Virus record (IMG/VR): IMGVR_UViG_3300027906_001814
Location: 1 to 20,100 of that record
Origin: a virus
Strand: one strand, 5' to 3'
Length of the DNA: 20,100 nucleotides
Shown here: positions 1-5,745 of the stretch, one piece after another
How the letters are laid out: every line of letters begins with the position of its first letter
How positions within the stretch are numbered: the first letter of the stretch is position 1
Program-made: the position numbers and the translations under genes
Notes under the pieces: generated by a model
Seen by the model: only the letters and a program-made list of their open reading frames with translations
Database searches by the model: none
What the model was told of the DNA's origin: nothing

Positions 1-1
1 A

Positions 2-133
2 CCTGCTTGGCTGATGAAAGACCATCAGTATAGAGTTGGTAGAGGAGAATATAGACTTCCTACTTTGGAAGAAGTATTTTCTGAGGCTGAAGCTTCAGTC
101 GAATCAGTTGAAAATGTTGAGCAAATTGACTAA
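2..133 (+). CDS. C-terminal end of an unknown protein (5'-truncated)
   Basis: An open frame enters from the left edge and stops at 131-133, leaving 43 residues. The visible part begins PAWLMKDHQYRVGRGEYRLP and ends in an acidic tail rich in Glu, Ser and Val. The first 20 residues closely resemble residues of about 37-56 of the next protein (NQSWLKNDKYKISRGQYQLP), so the two neighbours share a small domain with a W-L-x-x-D...R-G-x-Y-x-L-P signature. I do not recognise the complete protein. It could be a stand-alone copy of the N-terminal domain of the AAA+ ATPase or the end of a different fusion. A perfect hairpin follows the stop codon. Confidence 0.7.
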   Translation, partial: PAWLMKDHQYRVGRGEYRLPTLEEVFSEAEASVESVENVEQID

Positions 134-146
134 AAAACTGAATAAA

Positions 147-172
147 AGAGTGTTGCATTTTTGCAACACTCT
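147..172. other. 11-bp perfect stem-loop after the first gene
   Basis: AGAGTGTTGCA at 147-157 pairs perfectly with 162-172 around a TTTT loop. No T-run follows on the + strand. On the - strand the stem is followed by TTTTATT, so an intrinsic terminator would read better against transcripts from the right. On the + strand it may act as a 3'-end stabiliser or a weak terminator for the upstream gene. Confidence 0.6.
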
Positions 173-224
173 GGGAAAAATGGTAACTTCTTGTAATATA
201 ATGGAGATTCAACCCACTTTTCCC

Positions 225-253
225 TTGATTATTAACACTAAAAATGTTAAAAT
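225..253 (+). promoter_or_regulatory. Sigma-70-like promoter of the AAA+ ATPase gene
   Basis: TTGATT (225-230) and TAAAAT (248-253) are separated by exactly 17 bp. The gene starts at 290 after a good ribosome binding site, AAGAAGGA at 273-280. The 17-bp spacer matches four other promoters in the window. Confidence 0.6.
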
Positions 254-289
254 AATAGTATAACAAAGAAAAAAGAAGGACTTTTTATT

Positions 290-1492
290 ATGAATAACAC
301 ACAAAAACAATTTGTCGAGGATATGTATAAATCTCTCGGCACGGATGTTGTATCTCGAAGCGATATCAATACCTTCCAGAAAGAAAATGGTTATAAGAAC
401 CAATCTTGGCTGAAGAATGATAAGTATAAAATCTCTAGAGGTCAATATCAATTACCAATTAGTGGTTCAGTTCCAGTTAAAACTGTAAAAGTAGAAAAAA
501 CTGAAATAGTCGAACCCCAAAAAATTGATGTCAATGAAAATGTTGAAACGAAAGCTGCTTATATCGTTTCAAGTTTGGAAGGCAAAGTCGTTCCAACTAA
601 GTTTTCTGAATTTGTCCCATGGGGATATTATAAAGATATCAAGTCAATATTAAAATCGAAGCAATTTTATCCTTGTTTCATTACAGGACTTTCTGGAAAC
701 GGGAAGACTTTGAATGTGACCCAAGCGGCTGCTGAGTTAAATAGAGAATTGATCCGTGTCAATGTTACCATTGAGACCGATGAAGATGATTTACTCGGAG
801 GTTATAGATTGCGTGATGGCGATACAGTCTGGCAAAACGGACCAGTTATCGAAGCTATGGAAAGAGGCGCTGTTCTTTTACTAGATGAAATTGACCTTGC
901 TTCAAATAAGATTATGTGTTTACAACCGATCTTAGAAGGAAACGGTATCTATGTTAAAAAGATTAACAAGTTTGTTAAACCGAAAGACGGGTTTACAGTT
1001 GTTGCTACTGCCAATACTAAAGGGCAGGGATCTGATAGTGGAAAGTTTATCGGTACCAATGTACTGAATGAAGCATTCCTTGAGAGATTCCCAATTACAG
1101 TAGAGCAAAGTTATCCTACTCCAAAGATTGAGAATAAAATCTTATCGAATGTTTTACAAACTAGAGATATTGTCAATAAAACAAGTGAAGAATTTGCTCA
1201 AAACCTAGTAACCTGGGGTGATGTAATTAGAAGAACCTTTTATGATGGCGGTATTGATGAAATCATATCTACTAGAAGATTAGTACACATAATCGAAGCT
1301 TATTCAATCTTTAAAGATAAAATGAAAGCGATTGAGTTATGTGTCAATAGATTTGATGATGATACCAAAGCAAGTTTCTTAGACCTCTATACTAAAGTTG
1401 ACGCTGGGGAAGATGTGTCAAATTATGGACAAGAGGAAATAGAACCAGAATCCAACGATAGTGAGGAAGAAGTGGATAATAACCAGTTCTAA
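290..1492 (+). CDS. MoxR/CobS-type AAA+ ATPase
   Basis: This 400-residue protein is an AAA+ ATPase of the MoxR/CobS group. Walker A is GLSGNGKT (residues 133-140), Walker B is LLLDEID with D199 and E200, a sensor-1-like VVATANT follows, and NEAFLERF supplies the likely arginine finger. Cyanophage homologues are usually annotated CobS, but no cobalamin role is shown here. MoxR-type ATPases generally remodel partner proteins or insert metals. The N-terminal ~60 residues carry a W-L-x-N-D...RGxYxLP domain shared with the upstream partial protein. A variable linker follows, then the ATPase at about 100-370 and an acidic tail. Downstream is an HExxH protein that could be its partner (inference). 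The start has an AAGAAGGA Shine-Dalgarno 9 nt upstream. Confidence 0.85.
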   Translation: MNNTQKQFVEDMYKSLGTDVVSRSDINTFQKENGYKNQSWLKNDKYKISRGQYQLPISGSVPVKTVKVEKTEIVEPQKIDVNENVETKAAYIVSSLEGKVVPTKFSEFVPWGYYKDIKSILKSKQFYPCFITGLSGNGKTLNVTQAAAELNRELIRVNVTIETDEDDLLGGYRLRDGDTVWQNGPVIEAMERGAVLLLDEIDLASNKIMCLQPILEGNGIYVKKINKFVKPKDGFTVVATANTKGQGSDSGKFIGTNVLNEAFLERFPITVEQSYPTPKIENKILSNVLQTRDIVNKTSEEFAQNLVTWGDVIRRTFYDGGIDEIISTRRLVHIIEAYSIFKDKMKAIELCVNRFDDDTKASFLDLYTKVDAGEDVSNYGQEEIEPESNDSEEEVDNNQF

Positions 1493-1510
1493 AATCTATC
1501 ATAGTCCTTG

Positions 1511-1543
1511 CCACTCCAAATATTGTAATGGTATTTGGAGTGG
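1511..1543. other. 12-bp perfect stem-loop between ATPase and metallopeptidase genes
   Basis: CCACTCCAAATA (1511-1522) pairs perfectly with 1532-1543 around a 9-nt loop. It sits just after the ATPase stop codon and before the next promoter, the usual place for a terminator or 3'-end structure. There is no long T-run, only AGTTGTATTT, so intrinsic termination is uncertain. Confidence 0.6.
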
Positions 1544-1558
1544 AGTTGTATTTAACGC

Positions 1559-1587
1559 TTGACTATTTTTTCAAATTGATGTATAAT
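1559..1587 (+). promoter_or_regulatory. Strong sigma-70-type promoter abutting an ATG
   Basis: TTGACT (1559-1564), a 17-bp spacer and a perfect TATAAT (1582-1587). The expected transcription start, 6-7 nt after the -10 box, falls on the ATG at 1594, so the transcript should be leaderless. Confidence 0.8.
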
Positions 1588-1593
1588 AGAGAT

Positions 1594-1962
1594 ATGAGTA
1601 AAATTGAGAATCAAATTAAAATCGGTTACCAGAAATATGATATTGATGTGTGGCCAGAGGGATTTGCCACTACTGAAGAAGCAGTAGGTGAGTTCTTTAA
1701 TAATGAACGCAAAATAGGATTAAGAGGGGATTATATTGAGACCTTACACGGTGCCAATACTTTACTCCACGAGATTATGCACGGAGTTGTATATCAATAT
1801 GGTATGGTCCAAACAATGGAGAAGTTTGATAAAGAAGAAAAGATTGTTAATACACTAACTAATGGGTTAATGAATGTCTTTGTTGACAACCCTTGGTTAA
1901 TGGATTATATAAAGGAACAAATAGATAAAGAGTATGGTAAGAGTAGTAGTCAAACAGAATAA
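1594..1962 (+). CDS. Small HExxH metallopeptidase-like protein
   Basis: The 122-residue product contains an HEIMH zinc-binding motif (H59, E60, H63) in a predicted helix. About 20 residues later comes an acidic stretch (KEEKIVNTLTNGL) that could give the third, glutamate ligand. This resembles the small ImmA/IrrE-like or SprT-like metallopeptidases, but I cannot assign a family. I chose ATG 1594 rather than an in-frame ATG at 1528, because 1528 lies inside the hairpin loop and upstream of the promoter. The chosen ATG has no Shine-Dalgarno and sits at the predicted transcription start. The last 29 bases overlap the bS21 gene. The substrate is unknown, and partnership with the upstream MoxR-type ATPase is only suggested by adjacency. 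Confidence 0.65.
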   Translation: MSKIENQIKIGYQKYDIDVWPEGFATTEEAVGEFFNNERKIGLRGDYIETLHGANTLLHEIMHGVVYQYGMVQTMEKFDKEEKIVNTLTNGLMNVFVDNPWLMDYIKEQIDKEYGKSSSQTE

Positions 1963-2143
1963 TGTTGAGAGAGCTCTTCGCCAATTAAAAAAGAAGTTAA
2001 TGAAGGAAGGTGTCCTTCGTGAGTTAAGATTGAGGGAGTATTACGAGAAACCTACATTGAAAAGGCAAAGAAAACATAAAGAGAGTTTAAGAAGGGTTGC
2101 TAAAGAACGCAAAATGAAAAGACGGCGTGAAAGACACTCTTAA
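1934..2143 (+). CDS. rpsU: Phage-encoded ribosomal protein bS21
   Basis: This 69-residue, strongly basic protein has the bS21 pattern. It has a short N-terminal beta segment (MVRVVVKQNNVERALRQLKK), then the G-V-L-x-E-x-R-x-R-E-Y-Y-E-K-P-T core, then an Arg/Lys-rich helical tail. E. coli S21 has 71 residues and the equivalent core GVLAEVRRREFYEKPT. bS21 binds the 30S subunit near the anti-Shine-Dalgarno end of 16S rRNA and assists initiation. Phage-borne bS21 is known from several marine phages. It starts within the end of the metallopeptidase gene (29-nt overlap), so translation is probably coupled. Replacing host S21 to favour phage messages is an attractive but unproved role. Confidence 0.92.
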   Translation: MVRVVVKQNNVERALRQLKKKLMKEGVLRELRLREYYEKPTLKRQRKHKESLRRVAKERKMKRRRERHS

Positions 2144-2146
2144 AAG

Positions 2147-2181
2147 AATTCGGATTCCAGCGCCACTATGGATCCTGAATA
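2147..2181. other. Imperfect stem-loop between bS21 and HTH-like gene
   Basis: ATTC-GGATTC and GATCC-TGAAT around 2147-2181 can fold into a stem of about 10 pairs with one bulge and a G-U pair. There is no T-run, so it may be an mRNA processing or stability element. Confidence 0.35.
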
Positions 2182-2217
2182 TACTATAAGTGAAGTGGCA
2201 AACAGAAGGAGATAAGA

Positions 2218-2493
2218 ATGGCTAGACCAAGACTATCAAAAAAAGAAAAGGTATTAAACCTTTTATCAAAAGGTCAACCAGTATTCTGGAAGACTTTAAG
2301 AAGCAAGTTTGACCTTGTTTCACCTAGAGCTATGATTGACCAATTACGCTCTGAGGGCCATATGGTGTATGTTAATACCAATACTGGTACTAACAGTAAT
2401 AATACATCATATAGAATTGGTACCCCTACAAAAGCTATTGTAGCTGCGGGAATCAAGAAACTTTATGGTACTAAATACGCTTACTCAAACTAA
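2218..2493 (+). CDS. Small winged-helix/HTH-like protein
   Basis: The 91-residue protein opens with the basic segment MARPRLSKKEKVLNLLSKG, followed by WKTLRSKFDLVSPRAMIDQL. That reads as a helix-turn-helix with a likely recognition helix, and then by a beta-wing-like region with Thr/Asn repeats (VYVNTNTGTNSNNTSYRIGTP). Similar small conserved proteins occur in T4-like cyanophages without assigned function. A very strong ribosome binding site, AGAAGGAGA at 2204-2212, fixes the start. A transcriptional or DNA-binding role is inferred from the fold-like pattern only. Confidence 0.7.
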   Translation: MARPRLSKKEKVLNLLSKGQPVFWKTLRSKFDLVSPRAMIDQLRSEGHMVYVNTNTGTNSNNTSYRIGTPTKAIVAAGIKKLYGTKYAYSN

Positions 2494-2496
2494 TCG

Positions 2497-2504
2497 TATA
2501 AATA
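2497..2504 (+). promoter_or_regulatory. T4-late-type promoter box before the clamp operon
   Basis: A perfect TATAAATA lies immediately after the HTH gene, continuing as TATAAATAGT like the boxes at 16215 and 17575. In T4 this octamer is recognised by gp55 with the gp45 clamp as co-activator. Here it would drive DUF3310-gp45-gp44 expression. The octamer also turns up inside genes in this AT-rich DNA, so single hits are weak evidence. Confidence 0.5.
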
Positions 2505-2507
2505 GTA

Positions 2508-2603
2508 CTGCTAGGCAATTCGTAAGCCCTAGTAGAGGTAGAGTGTCTTGCTTATAGAGAAAGACACCAAAGGTTTTTGGGTATTGTACCTTAAACAATA
2601 CCC
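2508..2603 (+). ncRNA. Three-stem structured RNA or 5' leader
   Basis: No gene fits in 2494-2626. The segment contains three consecutive stem-loops. The first is CTGCTAGG (2508-2515) with 2528-2535, including one G-U pair. The second is GTGTCTT (2543-2549) with AAGACAC (2561-2567). The third is GGGTATTGT (2579-2587) with ACAATACCC (2595-2603). A TTTTT run lies before the third stem, not after it. It could be a small RNA or a structured leader of the clamp operon. I could not fit a tRNA cloverleaf. Confidence 0.45.
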
Positions 2604-2626
2604 ACTATATTATAAAGAAGGTGATT

Positions 2627-2917
2627 ATGAAATACGGCGAAGAAAAAATTATAGATGAAATTAAGACTTATTTACAGTCTACCTACCAACAACACTATTC
2701 AACAGTAAATTTAAATGAATCAATATCTGATTCTGGATTCCAAGTACAAGATATTTTAAGACACTTGGATATCAATAAAGATTTCTGCCAGGCAAATGCA
2801 ATAAAGTATCTGTGCCGGTATGGAAAAAAGAACGGGTATAATAGAATGGACTTATTAAAGGCTGTACATTATATCATATTATTAATGAGTGAGGAAACAA
2901 ATTATGAAAGTAAGTGA
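2627..2917 (+). CDS. DUF3310-like small protein
   Basis: The 96-residue protein has a C-terminal half, about residues 50-90, matching the DUF3310 pattern. In it an A-N-A-I-K-Y-L-x-R-Y-G-K-K-N-G segment is followed by a D-L-L-K-A-V-x-Y-I helix. DUF3310 proteins are common in phages and are often labelled nucleotide-kinase-like, but their function is unproved. I chose ATG 2627 over the GTG at 2621 because AGAAGG at 2616-2621 gives a 5-nt spacing. The end overlaps gp45 by 14 nt, so it is the first gene of the clamp operon. Confidence 0.65.
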   Translation: MKYGEEKIIDEIKTYLQSTYQQHYSTVNLNESISDSGFQVQDILRHLDINKDFCQANAIKYLCRYGKKNGYNRMDLLKAVHYIILLMSEETNYESK

Positions 2918-3581
2918 CCAAACATTAGAAGTATTGAAAAACTTTTCGGAGATCAATACAAATATTCTAGTGAAACCAGGTAGTGAATTATCTACTATCT
3001 CAACAATGAAAAATATATTGGCAAAGGCAACGATCTCAGAATCGTTTGATAAGAAATTTGCAATATATGATCTATCAGAATTACTAGGTGTTATATCTAT
3101 TAAAACTGATCCAGAAATAGATTTTAGTAATGAAAAATATATGTCTATCGGAACTAAGGGTTCTAGATCAGAAACTAAATTTTTCTATTCAGATGAAACA
3201 GTTGTAACCACACCTCAAAAAGATGTAGTAATGCCTGAAGCTGATGTTAGTTTTGAATTAAAGGACAGTATGTTAAATGTATTAATGAAACACGCTGCTC
3301 AACTTAAACTTCCTGATTTATCATTGATTGGTAAAAAAGGTTCTGAAGTTTTCCTTAAAGTCCATGATAAGAAGAATACTACTCATAATGAACATTCAGA
3401 ATTCGTTGGTACTGAAGCGTCTGCTGATTTCACATTTAATTTTAAGATTGAGAATTTAAAGATTGTACCTGGTGATTATGATGTTGCTGTTTCAAGTAAA
3501 TCTATATCACACTTTAAAAACAAAGTTAAACCAATTGAATATTGGATTGCATTGGAGCCAGATAGTAAAATCAGTAAATGA
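2904..3581 (+). CDS. 45: DNA polymerase sliding clamp gp45
   Basis: The 225-residue product (T4 gp45 has 228) opens MKVSDQTLEVLKNFSEINTN, close to T4's MKLSKDTTALLKNFATINSG. It keeps the KFAIYDLSELLGVISI segment (T4 DVAIYDLNGFLGILSL) and a C-terminal PGDYDV...YWIALEPDS resembling T4's PGNYKL...YVVALEADS. The protein forms a trimeric ring that tethers gp43 to DNA, and in T4 it also activates late transcription. ATG 2904 is preferred over an upstream GTG at 2889 because GAGGA precedes it with an 8-nt spacing and the N-terminus then aligns with T4. It overlaps gp44 by 4 nt (ATGA), so the two are translationally coupled. Confidence 0.96.
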   Translation: MKVSDQTLEVLKNFSEINTNILVKPGSELSTISTMKNILAKATISESFDKKFAIYDLSELLGVISIKTDPEIDFSNEKYMSIGTKGSRSETKFFYSDETVVTTPQKDVVMPEADVSFELKDSMLNVLMKHAAQLKLPDLSLIGKKGSEVFLKVHDKKNTTHNEHSEFVGTEASADFTFNFKIENLKIVPGDYDVAVSSKSISHFKNKVKPIEYWIALEPDSKISK

Positions 3582-4513
3582 GTGATTTCTTATGGGTCGA
3601 ACAGTATAGACCTCAAACCATAGATGAATGTATTTTACCCTCAGATATAAAGGAGACCTTTCAGTCTTTTGTTGATCGAGGGGAGATAGCAAACCTACTT
3701 CTTGCAGGACCTCCTGGCTGCGGTAAAACCACAGTAGCTAGGGCATTGTGTGAGCAAATGGATGCTGACTATATCTTTATCAATGGTTCTGAAGAATCTG
3801 GTATTGATACACTTAGAACCAAGATTAAAAACTTTGCCTCCACAGTATCATTAACAGGCGGTAAGAAGGTTGTTATAATAGACGAGGCAGATTATTTAAA
3901 CCCCCAATCCACTCAACCTGCTATGCGTGGGTTCATAGAAGAATTCCATAAGAATTGTAGATTTATCCTCACTTGCAATTTTAAGAATAGACTTATTGAA
4001 CCAGTACATAGTAGATTTTCAACAATAGATTTTAAAATAAATAATAAAGATAAACCAGTCCTTGCAAGTAAACTATTTCAAAAGGTTGGTATTATACTTA
4101 AAGAGCAAACTATACCATTTGACGAAGCGGTTGTCGCTGAACTTATAAATAAGCATTTCCCAGATTATAGAAGAATATTAAATGAATTACAAAGATATTC
4201 TGCTAGTGGGAGAATTGATACGGGTATATTAACTAATATTTCAGATGAAAACTTAAACAAATTAATATCATTATTAAAAGAGAAAGACTTTACCAATATG
4301 AGAAAATGGGTAGTCAATAATTTAGATAATGATCCTGTTGTAGTTTTCAGACGAATATATGATACAATGTATGAGAACTTAGAATCAGAAACTATACCTC
4401 ACGCTGTATTATTACTGGCAGACTATTCTTATAAGTCTGCTTTTGTGGCAGATCAAGAAATTAATCTTGTTGCCTGCTTGACTGAAATTATGAGTCAATG
4501 CAAATTTAAATAA
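3578..4513 (+). CDS. 44: Clamp loader large subunit gp44 (AAA+ ATPase)
   Basis: The 311-residue AAA+ protein (T4 gp44 has 319) contains EQYRPQTIDECILPSDIKET near the N-terminus, close to T4's EQKYRPSTIDECILP. Walker A is GPPGCGKT (44-51) and Walker B is VVIIDEAD with D102 and E103. The SRF motif in VHSRF corresponds to the arginine-finger SRC box of clamp loaders. A C-terminal collar domain follows. Four copies with one gp62 load the gp45 ring using ATP. In T4, gene 62 follows directly; here an SCP2-like gene and a peroxiredoxin gene intervene. Confidence 0.96.
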   Translation: MSDFLWVEQYRPQTIDECILPSDIKETFQSFVDRGEIANLLLAGPPGCGKTTVARALCEQMDADYIFINGSEESGIDTLRTKIKNFASTVSLTGGKKVVIIDEADYLNPQSTQPAMRGFIEEFHKNCRFILTCNFKNRLIEPVHSRFSTIDFKINNKDKPVLASKLFQKVGIILKEQTIPFDEAVVAELINKHFPDYRRILNELQRYSASGRIDTGILTNISDENLNKLISLLKEKDFTNMRKWVVNNLDNDPVVVFRRIYDTMYENLESETIPHAVLLLADYSYKSAFVADQEINLVACLTEIMSQCKFK

Positions 4514-4523
4514 GGAGAAAACT

Positions 4524-4844
4524 ATGGCTGACGCTGCTAGTATAAGAGCTGAACTACAAGAAGGACTTAATGGTAAAACAATAGGTCTTAACGCTACTGT
4601 AAAATTTGATTTTGATGGAACAGGAATTGCTTACCTAGACGATAGCGCTGGGGGAGTAGGTGCTGTTGTTTCTGATGAAGATAAGGATGCTAATTGCACC
4701 TTAACTATGTCAGTAGATACTTGGGAAGAAATGAAAGCTGGATCATTAGATGGTACAAGTGCATTTATGCAAGGCAAATTGAAAGTTGATGGAGATATGT
4801 CTGTTGCTATGAAACTTGGACAAGTATTTGAATCAGTAAAATAA
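4524..4844 (+). CDS. SCP2 sterol-carrier-like domain protein
   Basis: The 106-residue stand-alone protein has the order of features of an SCP2 domain. First comes an N-terminal helix (RAELQEGLNG), then strands around VKFDFDGTGIAYLDD and a DANCTLTMSVDTW strand-to-helix segment. The helix WEEMKAGSLDG, GKLKVDGDMSVAMKL and a final hydrophobic helix follow. The D-x-T-x-x-x-S...W/L...L-x-G...A-x-x-x-G-K-L-x-x-x-G-D signature is typical of the family. SCP2 proteins bind lipids or other hydrophobic ligands in a tunnel. The phage role is unknown. A strong AAGGAG Shine-Dalgarno precedes ATG 4524. It lies in the clamp-loader operon between genes 44 and 62, next to the peroxiredoxin. Confidence 0.75.
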   Translation: MADAASIRAELQEGLNGKTIGLNATVKFDFDGTGIAYLDDSAGGVGAVVSDEDKDANCTLTMSVDTWEEMKAGSLDGTSAFMQGKLKVDGDMSVAMKLGQVFESVK

Positions 4845-4862
4845 TAAAAGGAAAACTATATA

Positions 4863-5366
4863 ATGCAAGATGTGAAACTATTTGACAATAGACTGTTATT
4901 TAAAGACGAGTTGGTAAGTGAAACAGATATGCCCACAATGTTTTCAAACAAGAGAATAGTTATGTTTGGATTACCTGGTGCATTTACACCAACCTGCTCG
5001 GGTAAGCAATTACCTGCATATGAAGATATGTACGAACAGTTTATTGCCACAGATAAAGTGGATGCTGTTTATTGTGTATCAGTAAATGACCACTTTGTAA
5101 TGAATGCTTGGGGCAAAGACTTAGGTATTCAAAAAGTAAAACTAATACCTGATGGTAATGGTGCCTTAACTAGACAGTTGGGAATGTTGGTCGATAAGCC
5201 AGTACAACAATTTGGGTTAAGATCATGGAGATATTCTTCATATGTAGTTAATGGTATTGTAAAGAAGATGTTTATAGAACCTGGCATAAATAATATGAGT
5301 GATGACGAAGATCCATACGAAGAGTCAACACCAGAAAAGATATTAGATTATGTCAAATCCTTATGA
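4863..5366 (+). CDS. Peroxiredoxin, Prx5-type
   Basis: The 167-residue protein carries the Prx active-site box PGAFTPTCS, with the peroxidatic cysteine at C45 and T42 in the conserved Thr position. It also has the Prx5-family segment YCVSVNDHFVMNAWGK (C71) and a conserved arginine in FGLRSWRYS. Prx5-type enzymes reduce hydrogen peroxide and organic hydroperoxides using thiol donors. C71 is not at the usual resolving position, so this may act as a 1-Cys enzyme. It sits between the SCP2-like gene and gp62, overlapping gp62 by 17 nt. The two genes form a cassette inside the replication operon, perhaps against oxidative damage to lipids (inference). Confidence 0.93.
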   Translation: MQDVKLFDNRLLFKDELVSETDMPTMFSNKRIVMFGLPGAFTPTCSGKQLPAYEDMYEQFIATDKVDAVYCVSVNDHFVMNAWGKDLGIQKVKLIPDGNGALTRQLGMLVDKPVQQFGLRSWRYSSYVVNGIVKKMFIEPGINNMSDDEDPYEESTPEKILDYVKSL

Positions 5367-5745
5367 ACTAAAACATTACCTTAACGCAATCAACTATACA
5401 AAAGAGGATCTGGTAAGATCAGACGATCAGATGTGGGCTAAAAAGTATCCAGCCTATATCACTAATAAGATTATGTCTGCTTTTCCAGATACTCTTTTCT
5501 TGTCTAATGAAATGAATCGTTATAGCCACCTGGATAACGATATACAGTTCCAATTCTATATAAATAGTGTTAGAAAAAAGAAACGATTTAGTCCGTTTTT
5601 AAAAGCGTCTAAATTGAAAGATATTGATTTGGTAAAAGAGTTTTATGGGTTTAGTAATGATAAGGCAAAAGACGCTCTGAAGATACTCTCAAAAGATCAA
5701 ATAAAAATTATTAAAGAGAAATTATTTAAAGGTGGAACAAAATGA
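5350..5745 (+). CDS. 62: Clamp loader small subunit gp62
   Basis: The 131-residue protein is shorter than T4 gp62 (187) but keeps its central pattern. A Y-P-A-Y-I-T-N-K-I-M-S-A-F-P segment is followed by a Met/Asn-rich helix, then FQFYINSVRKKKRFSPFLKA, comparable to T4's FNYLMAAVPRGKRYGKWAKL. The C-terminal helices are Lys-rich. One gp62 joins four gp44 subunits as the clamp loader. Position supports the call, since regA follows directly with a 4-nt ATGA overlap, as expected for the T4 order 45-44-62-regA-43. It overlaps the peroxiredoxin gene by 17 nt. Confidence 0.85.
   Translation: MSNPYELKHYLNAINYTKEDLVRSDDQMWAKKYPAYITNKIMSAFPDTLFLSNEMNRYSHLDNDIQFQFYINSVRKKKRFSPFLKASKLKDIDLVKEFYGFSNDKAKDALKILSKDQIKIIKEKLFKGGTK
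5559..5566 (+). promoter_or_regulatory. Possible internal late-promoter box in gene 62
   Basis: TATAAATA lies in gene 62 within the 16-nt sequence TATATAAATAGTGTTA (5557-5572). The same 16 nt occur at the intergenic box upstream of the 447-aa gene (16213-16228). It could drive regA and the RimK-like gene late. Because it overlaps coding DNA in an AT-rich genome, chance is a real alternative. Confidence 0.3.

Noticed and set aside
36-263. 75-codon open frame on the + strand
   Set aside because: It overlaps the better supported partial gene in another frame and runs through the hairpin, with no family resemblance.
209-451. 80-codon hydrophobic open frame on the - strand
   Set aside because: It crosses the ATPase promoter and start. 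The hydrophobic product reflects reversed AT-rich sequence and there is no ribosome binding site.
2574-2603. Intrinsic terminator at the third hairpin
   Set aside because: The TTTTT run precedes the stem and no T-run follows it on the + strand. On the - strand an A-run follows.
2494-2626. tRNA gene in the structured gap
   Set aside because: Hairpins are present, but no acceptor stem, anticodon arm and GTTC-type T-loop can be assembled on either strand.
4144-4151. TATAAATA inside gene 44
   Set aside because: It lacks the GT extension of the intergenic boxes and encodes conserved-looking protein, so chance in AT-rich DNA is the simplest reading.
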